From contig JADHVM010000066.1 in NCBI GenBank assembly GCA_016783985.1, forward strand, positions 1 through 5,994: a stretch of 5,994 bases of DNA, written 5' to 3'. The notes beneath the pieces are model-generated. The model saw only the letters and a list, made by a program, of their open reading frames with translations. It made no database searches and was not told the origin of the DNA. Origin of the DNA: Actinomycetota bacterium (GTDB taxonomy: Bacteria > Actinomycetota > Humimicrobiia > Humimicrobiales > Humimicrobiaceae). Position numbers and translations under genes: made by a program. Positions 1 through 5,418 of this stretch are shown piece after piece (the first letter of the stretch is position 1; each line of letters opens with the position of its first letter).

Positions 1-188
1 TGACCCTAAATAGGATTATGATGATATCAGAGGTTTGTTCATTGGAATAAATTTATGGGTAAATATTTAAACTTTTAGGTAGGATTTGCTAAAAACTACC
101 GCGCTAGCGGTTTAGTTCAACTCGGCTTATAGACTAACTAATCTTTTTTGAATCAATTAATTTAGAAGGAATAGTTATTAATAAATAA
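1..188. other. Non-coding flank with no recognisable gene
   Basis: No convincing coding frame is visible. One plus frame stays open from the left edge to a TAA at 48-50, giving 15 codons without a recognisable motif. It could be the tail of a gene outside the window, but nothing supports that. The only structured element is the GC-rich hairpin at 94-117. No tRNA cloverleaf or riboswitch consensus was recognised. Confidence 0.5.
94..117 (-). terminator. GC-rich hairpin, possible second (backup) terminator downstream of lon
   Basis: The arms AACTACCGC (94-102) and GCGG plus TAGTT (107-110 and 113-117) pair around the loop GCTA, with a two-base TT bulge at 111-112. This gives about nine base pairs, four of them G/C in an otherwise A/T-rich stretch. 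Read on the minus strand, the stem runs into a TTTTT tract, as an intrinsic terminator would. On the plus strand the following bases are less T-rich. It lies about 70 bases beyond the stronger hairpin at 189-220, so it could catch read-through from lon. A bidirectional role, or a conserved RNA element, cannot be excluded. Short sequences at 78-82 and 136-141 could pair with parts of the same stem. Confidence 0.4.
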
Positions 189-220
189 GCCCTCTTTAAA
201 ATATTAGTTTAAAAGAGGGC
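189..220 (-). terminator. Rho-independent terminator of lon
   Basis: The arms GCCCTCTTTAAA (189-200) and TTTAAAAGAGGGC (208-220) form a 12-bp stem with one bulged A and a 7-base loop. On the minus strand the stem is followed by a T-rich tail (TTATTTATTAAT). On the plus strand the following bases (CTAATATG) lack a T-run. The direction therefore fits termination of lon, whose stop codon lies 46 bases upstream on the minus strand. Confidence 0.8.
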
Positions 221-233
221 CTAATATGTTGAA

Positions 234-260
234 TATTAAAATGTTTTATAAATTTTAATA
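234..260. repeat. Perfect A/T inverted repeat between the lon stop and its terminator
   Basis: TATTAAAAT (234-242) and ATTTTAATA (252-260) are exact reverse complements separated by nine bases. The repeat begins seven bases past the lon stop codon. It contains no G/C pair, so it would be a weak hairpin. It may be part of the 3' untranslated region, or a chance product of the A/T richness. Confidence 0.45.
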
Positions 261-266
261 CAATAT

Positions 267-2738
267 CTACTGTATGGTAGGGATGAACCTTCCATATTCG
301 CTATCTTTTGGCTTTGTTTTCAGCCTATCATTGTAGATTTCAGAGTCTTTTTCCCCGGGAGCAGATATCTTAAAAGGATCTTTTTCCAAAGTATGTTTTA
401 CGACCTCATCTATGTTATCTACAAATTCCAGTTTTAATCCTTTAAGTATATTTTTTGGTACTTCATCAAGGTCCTTTTTATTCTTTTCTGGTAGTATTAC
501 TTTTTTTAGCCCTGCTCTCCTGGCAGCTAAGAGCTTTTCTTTAAGTCCACCTATTGGAAGAACACGGCCTCGTAGTGTTATCTCACCAGTCATGCCAACA
601 TCTCTGATAACAGGTATTTTAGTAAAGGCTGATACCAGGGATGAAGTTATAGATACTCCGGCTGATGGTCCATCTTTTGGTATAGCACCAGCTGGAACAT
701 GGATATGTATATCAGATTTGCTGAATAATTTATCTGAAATTCCAAATTTATTTGCCCTTGAACGAATGTAACTTATTGCTGCTTTTGCAGATTCCTGCAT
801 TACATCGCCAAGCTTACCGGTAAGTATTAATTTACCACTGCCCTTGTAATAAGTGGATTCAATGAGCAGTATATCTCCACCTACTGGAGTGTAAGCTAAA
901 CCTGTAGCCACTCCAATTCTGTTCCTGTCTTCAATCTCGCTTGGTTGGATTTTAGACACACCAAGGTAATCTCTAACTTTTTTAGTAGTTATAGTTTTAG
1001 AGAATTTCTTTTCTTCTACTATCTCTCTTGCAATTTTTTTACAAATCTTTGCTATTTCGCGTTCTAAATTTCTAACTCCAGCTTCTCTTGTATATTCTTC
1101 AATTACAAGTAGTATTGCATCTTTTCTGAAGTTTATTTTATATTTCTCTACACCCTGTTCTTTCAATTGTTTAGGAATAAGAAATTTTTCAGCAATATGA
1201 GTTTTTTCTTCTGTACTGTAACCAGGTATTTCAAGGATTTCCATTCTATCCCTTAAGGCAGGGAGTATTGTATCTAAGATGTTAGCTGTTGTGATAAACA
1301 TGACATTGGATAAATCAAAAGGTATTTCAAGGTAATGATCCCTGAATGAATTATTTTGCTCAGGATCTAATACTTCCAGCAAAGCTGATGATGGGTCGCC
1401 TCTAAAATCTACACCCACTTTATCAATTTCATCTAACATGAAAACTGGGTTATTTGTTTTGGCCTGAGTCAAACCCTGAATAATTCTACCTGGAAGAGCT
1501 CCAACATATGTTCTTCTATGTCCTCTTATTTCAGCCTCGTCTCTTATTCCTCCAATAGACATTCTAATGAATTTTCTGCCCAATGATTTTGCTATTGACT
1601 GACCAAGTGAAGTTTTTCCTACTCCAGGCGGGCCAACAAAACATAAAATTGGTCCCTTAGTCGATTTTCCTTTTAATTTTCTCACTGCTAAATAATCAAG
1701 AATGTTTTCTTTAACTTTTTCTAAATCATAGTGATCGCTATCCAGTACTTCTTTTGCTTTTTTCAAATTAAGAGTATCTTTTGTTTTTTCAGACCATGGA
1801 GCTTCAAGCATACATTCCACATAGGTTCTTATATAGGAATGTTCCGGAGATATAGTTGGAATATTCTCCAGTCTTTTGATTTCCTTTTTAACTTTTTCCC
1901 TTGCCTCCTCGGGGAGTTTTTTCTCCAGAAGTTTTTTTTCTAATTCTTCTGTCAGTTCAGTTGACTCGTCAGATTTACCAAGCTCATCTTTAATTGTTTT
2001 TAGCTGCTGGCGCAGGTAGTATTCACGTTGAGTTTTACCAACTTCTTTTTGGACTTTATCTCGGATTTGAGATTGTACTTCAAATTTTCTTAGCTCTTCT
2101 GCAAGAAATTCTGTTAATTTTTTAAGCCTTTTCTGCAGATTAATTTCCTCAAGAATTTTTTGTTTCTGGCTTGTATCTGACAGCAGGTAAGAAGCAAATA
2201 AATCTGCCTGAACATCAGGTTTGGAAATATTGGTTGCAGCAACTACAAATGCTGTTGGCAGGGGTATTCCAAGTTGAATGAATTTTTCAACCTGCATTCT
2301 AATGGTTGTATTTAAATTTTCGGTTTCTTCATTTTCATCGAACGGTTCTTCCTCTAAAACTTCAGTTGATACTCTAAAATAGGGTTCGATTTGGGTAAAA
2401 TATTTTATTTTAACTCGAGATATACCTTCAACTACACATTTTATTTCATCGGTAGATATATTTACTACCTGTTTTATAGCGCATGCAGTGCCTACGTCAT
2501 AGAGATCATCTTTATCAATATCTTCCTTGTTTTCTTCTCTTTGAGCAACAACAACAATAATATTATGCTCTTTAGATGCGTGTTTAATAGATTCTAAAGA
2601 TTTTTCTCTTCCTATTACTAACGGAGTGGCTAGGAATGGGAAAACAACACTATTCTTTAAAGCAAGAAGAGGCAGCTCTTGCGGTATCTTTATTTTTTTA
2701 TTTAATCTTTTATCTTCATCCTTTATATCTTCTGCCAT
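267..2738 (-). CDS. lon: ATP-dependent endopeptidase La (LonA-type Lon protease)
   Basis: This is a cytoplasmic homohexameric AAA+ protease that unfolds and degrades misfolded and selected regulatory proteins. The 823-residue product has the full LonA order. An N-terminal LAN domain spans about 20-215 (starting ELPLLALKNSVVFP), followed by a charged coiled-coil linker at about 200-290. The AAA+ module has Walker A GPPGVGKT (369-376), Walker B PVFMLDEID with D436/E437, sensor-1 N486, arginine finger R498 and sensor-2 R556 in GVRNLER. The C-terminal serine protease domain carries PKDGPSAG with catalytic S692 and GLKEKLLAA with K735. The 43-residue Ser-Lys spacing matches E. coli S679/K722. The ATG at 2736-2738 is preceded by AGGAG (2750-2754), 11 bases upstream. 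About 40 residues of charged tail follow the usual protease-domain end. All catalytic residues are intact, so the enzyme should be active. The gap upstream and the terminator downstream suggest a single-gene transcript. Confidence 0.98.
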   Translation of the reverse strand: MAEDIKDEDKRLNKKIKIPQELPLLALKNSVVFPFLATPLVIGREKSLESIKHASKEHNIIVVVAQREENKEDIDKDDLYDVGTACAIKQVVNISTDEIKCVVEGISRVKIKYFTQIEPYFRVSTEVLEEEPFDENEETENLNTTIRMQVEKFIQLGIPLPTAFVVAATNISKPDVQADLFASYLLSDTSQKQKILEEINLQKRLKKLTEFLAEELRKFEVQSQIRDKVQKEVGKTQREYYLRQQLKTIKDELGKSDESTELTEELEKKLLEKKLPEEAREKVKKEIKRLENIPTISPEHSYIRTYVECMLEAPWSEKTKDTLNLKKAKEVLDSDHYDLEKVKENILDYLAVRKLKGKSTKGPILCFVGPPGVGKTSLGQSIAKSLGRKFIRMSIGGIRDEAEIRGHRRTYVGALPGRIIQGLTQAKTNNPVFMLDEIDKVGVDFRGDPSSALLEVLDPEQNNSFRDHYLEIPFDLSNVMFITTANILDTILPALRDRMEILEIPGYSTEEKTHIAEKFLIPKQLKEQGVEKYKINFRKDAILLVIEEYTREAGVRNLEREIAKICKKIAREIVEEKKFSKTITTKKVRDYLGVSKIQPSEIEDRNRIGVATGLAYTPVGGDILLIESTYYKGSGKLILTGKLGDVMQESAKAAISYIRSRANKFGISDKLFSKSDIHIHVPAGAIPKDGPSAGVSITSSLVSAFTKIPVIRDVGMTGEITLRGRVLPIGGLKEKLLAARRAGLKKVILPEKNKKDLDEVPKNILKGLKLEFVDNIDEVVKHTLEKDPFKISAPGEKDSEIYNDRLKTKPKDSEYGRFIPTIQ

Positions 2739-2912
2739 TATTCGTTCAACTCCTAAATTTTTTATATTCTTTTTTAATAAATTCTTACAATAACTTCCTA
2801 TAATAAATCCATGCTAATATAGGTATTTTACACCTCTTATATTAACAGTTTTAAAATAAATTGATAACAACAATAAAAAGCTATTAATTATATATTTAAA
2901 AAATATTAATAA

Positions 2913-2959
2913 ATTATATATATCATTTGAATTATAACAAAAATTTTGTAAAAAAGCAA
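2913..2959 (-). promoter_or_regulatory. Candidate sigma-70-type promoter(s) for lon
   Basis: On the minus strand a perfect -10 TATAAT lies at 2936-2931, with a weak -35 TTGCTT at 2959-2954 and a 17-base spacer. Overlapping it, TTGTTA at 2940-2935 lies 16 bases from another TATAAT at 2918-2913. Either would give a lon leader of about 170-190 bases. A closer alternative is TTATCA (2867-2862) with a 17-base spacer to TAATAT (2844-2839), giving a leader of about 90 bases. A/T-rich sequence produces such matches easily, so the exact choice is uncertain. Confidence 0.35.
2937..2949. promoter_or_regulatory. Short palindrome inside the candidate lon promoter spacer
   Basis: ACAAAA and TTTTGT flank a single central A and form a perfect 13-base inverted repeat. 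It lies immediately upstream of the TATAAT at 2931-2936 on the minus strand, in the spacer of the candidate promoter, where a repressor would act. The site is all A/T except its two ends, and no known operator consensus was matched. Confidence 0.25.
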
Positions 2960-2989
2960 AAATAATTCTCTTATTTTAAGAAAAATTTT

Positions 2990-3006
2990 TTTCACTTAAA
3001 GTGAAA
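2990..3006. repeat. 17-base palindrome (TTTCACTT-A-AAGTGAAA) between the HExxH gene and lon
   Basis: Two exact 8-base arms surround one central A. The element lies 64 bases beyond the HExxH gene stop and 251 bases before the lon start. As RNA it could fold with a three-base loop. On the minus strand it is followed by AAAA then TTTTT, which makes only a poor terminator. As DNA it has the symmetry of a dimer-binding operator, placed about 65-80 bases upstream of the predicted lon transcription start. Both readings are inference. Confidence 0.4.
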
Positions 3007-3070
3007 TTACCTTACGATTATAGAGGAAATATATTATATGGTATGAAAGAAGATGGAAAGACTTATATTA

Positions 3071-3433
3071 TTAATAGCCCAGGCTCCTTAACTTTTTTTC
3101 GTCCAATCCAAAATAATGACCAAGTTCGTGAAGCACAACTCTTTTAATATTTTTTTTAAGGTCCTCTTCATTTTTACTTATAGTTTCAAGGGATTTTTTA
3201 TAAATGGTAATCTTATCAGGGAATAAAGATCTCCTGCCTGCCCTTTTGGTTAGAGGAAGTCCTTGATAAAGGCCAAGAGTCACTTTCTGTCCTGGGCTTC
3301 TATCATTGTCTGGCAAGTGGCTCATAGATTTGTCTTCAACAACTATACTTATATTCTTGAGTTTTTTTTTAAATTTTTCAGGGACGGCTTCTATAGTATT
3401 AATTACTATTTTTTCAAATTCTTCTTTTTCCAT
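3071..3433 (-). CDS. Small metallopeptidase-family protein (Zincin_1-like, HExxH)
   Basis: This predicted zinc-dependent metallopeptidase has 120 residues from the chosen start and no signal peptide or membrane segment, so it is probably cytoplasmic. The opening MEKEEFEKIV, the NISIVVED strand at about residues 27-34, the LGLYQG motif, the PDKITIYKK strand and the C-terminal HELGHYFGLDEKKLRSLGY are the family pattern. H102, E103 and H106 form the zinc-binding HExxH. D111/E112 are candidates for the third ligand (inference). The substrate of this widespread family is unknown. The frame could extend to ATG at 3463 or TTG at 3478, but neither has a usable Shine-Dalgarno site. The ATG at 3431-3433 fits the usual family N-terminus although its site (AAAGA, 12 bases away) is weak. 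The gene starts 53 bases after the radical SAM stop, so translational coupling or shared transcription is likely. Confidence 0.85.
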   Translation of the reverse strand: MEKEEFEKIVINTIEAVPEKFKKKLKNISIVVEDKSMSHLPDNDRSPGQKVTLGLYQGLPLTKRAGRRSLFPDKITIYKKSLETISKNEEDLKKNIKRVVLHELGHYFGLDEKKLRSLGY

Positions 3434-3486
3434 AATAAATAAGAATCTTTGTTTATTTTCCATACCTAAAAAAAACAAAGGAAAAT

Positions 3487-4983
3487 TTACGCAGAAAGCA
3501 ATCTAAAATGAATCCCTATTATTGAAAAACCAATAGTATATGGGAAATGGCCAGGATGTTTAAACAGACTCCATAAAATCAATTTCCAGTAGTAATACCT
3601 GCCTCTGTTTTTAATTCCTAGAGTCCATAAAGAATAAAGTAATGCTTTTACATGATAAAGTTTAAGTTTTTGCAACCCTCTTTTTGGAGGCTTAAATTCC
3701 CTTATAAGGGTTTTTATTCTCTCGTAATAATTCTTAGGTTCATAAATTGTTTTTAGAATCTTTTTATAACCATTAAGGAGAGTTTCCTTATCCATTTTTG
3801 GTACAAAATTTAAAGAGGAAAATTTTGTATTATCTGCTAAAGTTTCTTCAGTTATTCTATTTGTTTCTGAAAGACGTTTGTATAACCTTGTTTTTGGAAG
3901 AGCTATAAGCACTCCTACCATAGCAGTTACAATACCACTTTTTTGTATAAAATCAATTTGACGCTGGAAAATTGATGTTTTATCACTATCAAAACCTACA
4001 ATAAATCCTCCCTGAACTTCAAGACCAGCATTTTGAATTTTTTTAATAGACAATACCAGATCTCTATTCTCATTCTGATGCTTGCCGCATTCCGAAAGGC
4101 CTTCTGAGTCGGGTGTTTCTATGCCAACAAATACTGTAGTAAACCCAGCTTCCACCATTAAGTTGGCTAATTCTGGATCATCTGCTAAATTAATCGATGC
4201 CTGAGTATTAAAAGATAAAGGATAATTTCTTTCTTTCTGCCACTTGATTATTGCTGGAAGCTGATCTTTTTTAACTCTTGCTTTATTACCGATAAAATTA
4301 TCATCAACAAAGAATACGCCTCCCCGCCATCCTTGATTATATATAGCATCAAGTTCACTAATTGTCTGTTCTTTTGTTTTAAATCGCGGGATTCTTCCAT
4401 TAAGTATAACAATATCACAGAATTCACAATTAAAGGGGCACCCCCGTGAATATTGGATACATAATGAGTTATATTTTGAAATATTAATTAAACTCCAATC
4501 AGGAACAGGGGATTTTTTAATATCAGGGAATTCCTTGTTTATATATGTTTTTTTAACTGTGTTCTTTTTGATATCATCTACCAGCAAGTGGAAAGTGTCC
4601 TCAGATTCCCCTAAAACGAAGTGATCGATTTGAGAAAAATCTTCCCATCCAGTTGTAAATAGCGGGCCGCCTGCAACTATAGGTTTTCCTATTTTTTTAA
4701 TTTTCTCTATTGCTTTTATCACTGATTCTTTTTGCACAATCATTGCACTTATAAAAACATAATCAGCTTTTTTAATATCATCGTCTTTTAATATTTCAAC
4801 ATTCATATCAATTAGTTTTTTATCCCAATCTTTAGGCATCATGGCTGCAATAGTCAGGAGTCCCAAGGGAGGAAAAGCTGCTTTCTTGCCAATTATTCTT
4901 AATGCATATTTTAAACTCCAGAATGTTTCAGTATATTTTGGATATACAAGTAAAATACTTTTTTTATTGTTAACTTTGTTCAT
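3487..4983 (-). CDS. B12-binding domain radical SAM protein with C-terminal DUF4070 (HpnP-like superfamily)
   Basis: This 498-residue class-B-type radical SAM protein probably uses a [4Fe-4S] cluster, S-adenosylmethionine and cobalamin, most likely for methylation or a related radical reaction. Its substrate is unknown. Residues about 8-140 form a Rossmann-like B12-binding domain, opening ILLVYPKYTETFWSLKYAL and including FPPLGLLTIAAMMP and VAGGP. The radical SAM core, about 170-370, carries the cluster motif RGCPFNCEFC (C182, C186, C189), FFVDDNF at 224-230 and GIETPD at 287-292. The remainder, rich in Trp, Tyr and Phe (LYSLWTLGIKNRGRYYYW and on), matches the DUF4070 end. Hopanoid C-2 methylase HpnP belongs to this broad group, but no hopanoid genes are present here, so that symbol is not assigned. 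A DxHxxG cobalamin motif is absent, as in many class-B members. The ATG at 4981-4983 follows AAGAGGT (4994-5000). It is the first gene of a probable operon with the HExxH gene. Confidence 0.93.
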   Translation of the reverse strand: MNKVNNKKSILLVYPKYTETFWSLKYALRIIGKKAAFPPLGLLTIAAMMPKDWDKKLIDMNVEILKDDDIKKADYVFISAMIVQKESVIKAIEKIKKIGKPIVAGGPLFTTGWEDFSQIDHFVLGESEDTFHLLVDDIKKNTVKKTYINKEFPDIKKSPVPDWSLINISKYNSLCIQYSRGCPFNCEFCDIVILNGRIPRFKTKEQTISELDAIYNQGWRGGVFFVDDNFIGNKARVKKDQLPAIIKWQKERNYPLSFNTQASINLADDPELANLMVEAGFTTVFVGIETPDSEGLSECGKHQNENRDLVLSIKKIQNAGLEVQGGFIVGFDSDKTSIFQRQIDFIQKSGIVTAMVGVLIALPKTRLYKRLSETNRITEETLADNTKFSSLNFVPKMDKETLLNGYKKILKTIYEPKNYYERIKTLIREFKPPKRGLQKLKLYHVKALLYSLWTLGIKNRGRYYYWKLILWSLFKHPGHFPYTIGFSIIGIHFRLLSA

Positions 4984-5019
4984 ATTATTATCTACCTCTT
5001 ATAATTTTTAAATTTTTTT

Positions 5020-5048
5020 AATTTATTAAATTTTAGTTATTTTGTCAG
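5020..5048 (-). promoter_or_regulatory. Candidate promoter for the radical SAM / HExxH genes
   Basis: On the minus strand CTGACA (5048-5043), matching the -35 consensus at five of six positions, lies 17 bases from TAAATT (5025-5020), which matches the -10 at four of six. This would start transcription about 30 bases before the radical SAM start codon and leave room for the AAGAGGT ribosome-binding site. The -10 is weak and lies in A/T-rich sequence. Confidence 0.4.
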
Positions 5049-5324
5049 ATTACTGCCATAAAGTAAAGCAGATGTCTCTTATTAAATATTTCTTATATAA
5101 ATTTTATATAGTAAACTTAAAACAATAAACAAAATAACCAAAGTTCTTTACTGGTAAAAATACCTTTTATAATAGACTCATTTTTCTTTGTTTTGTTTTA
5201 TTTTTTTATTTTATCTCTTAAAACTGTAGCTGATATATATTTTTAAATTATTCTTTATTAAATAATTAAGCCATTATAAAAATAACATAGTGGTCGGTAA
5301 TTCTGTAATTAAAGAAACTGTTGT

Positions 5325-5353
5325 TTTACCTTGCTGAATAAATTGAGTATAAT
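5325..5353 (+). promoter_or_regulatory. Candidate sigma-70-type promoter for the GAF-GGDEF gene
   Basis: TTTACC (5325-5330, four of six consensus bases) is followed after exactly 17 bases by a perfect TATAAT (5348-5353). Transcription would start near 5360, leaving a leader of about 60 bases before the ATG at 5419. Confidence 0.5.
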
Positions 5354-5418
5354 TATGTTCAGACTAGTATTAGAGTTTCTAATTTTACTTTTAGTGTATG
5401 TTAATTTAAAGGTAATAA

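Larger units (their letters stand above)
2739..3070. other. A/T-rich intergenic region between the HExxH gene and lon
   Basis: This 332-base gap holds the lon Shine-Dalgarno site, candidate minus-strand promoters (about 2913-2959, and a closer one at 2839-2867), a 13-base palindrome at 2937-2949 and a 17-base palindrome at 2990-3006. No CIRCE (TTAGCACTC type) or CtsR-type tandem GGTCAAA heat-shock operator was seen. A plus-strand frame covering 2980-3070 and continuing into the next gene reads unexpectedly like protein; it is described in the findings and not called as a gene. Confidence 0.6.
4984..5418. other. Divergent, A/T-rich non-coding region with promoters for both flanks
   Basis: No coding frame with a ribosome-binding site was found in these 435 bases. 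The region holds the Shine-Dalgarno site and candidate promoter of the radical SAM gene on the minus side, and the promoter and Shine-Dalgarno site of the GAF-GGDEF gene on the plus side. In between are a pyrimidine-dominated tract (about 5180-5219), a small inverted repeat GGTA-AAAA-TACC (5153-5164) just before a TATAAT (5168-5173), and a weak A/T inverted repeat (AATTATT at 5246-5252 with AATAATT at 5261-5267). Confidence 0.6.

Noticed and set aside
90..145. Possible tRNA-like segment (GGTTTAGTTCAACTC resembling a T arm)
   Set aside because: There is no acceptor or anticodon stem at the required spacing, and the GC-rich bases are better explained by the local hairpin.
412..771. 119-codon plus-strand frame
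   Set aside because: It is wholly antisense to the protease domain of lon, whose catalytic motifs are intact, and its Ser/Phe/Pro-rich translation has no motif and no ribosome-binding site. It is a shadow frame.
1731..1943. 70-codon Phe-rich plus-strand frame
   Set aside because: Antisense shadow of the Lys/Glu-rich Lon coiled-coil region, because AAA/AAG codons read as TTT/CTT on the other strand.
2391..2597. 68-codon Tyr/Phe/Asn-rich plus-strand frame
   Set aside because: Antisense shadow of the Lon N-terminal domain, with no Shine-Dalgarno site and a low-complexity translation.
3306..3506. 66-codon hydrophobic plus-strand frame resembling a membrane peptide
   Set aside because: Antisense to the HExxH gene. 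Its hydrophobic look comes from Lys codons on the other strand, and it has no convincing ribosome-binding site.
3487..4983. Naming the radical SAM gene hpnP
   Set aside because: DUF4070-type proteins are numerous and mostly uncharacterised, and no squalene-hopene cyclase or other hopanoid gene is in the window, so the specific function is not supported.
5072..5128. Eighteen-codon plus-strand frame (MSLIKYFLYKFYIVNLKQ)
   Set aside because: Very short, with no real Shine-Dalgarno site and A/T-driven composition. It is probably chance.
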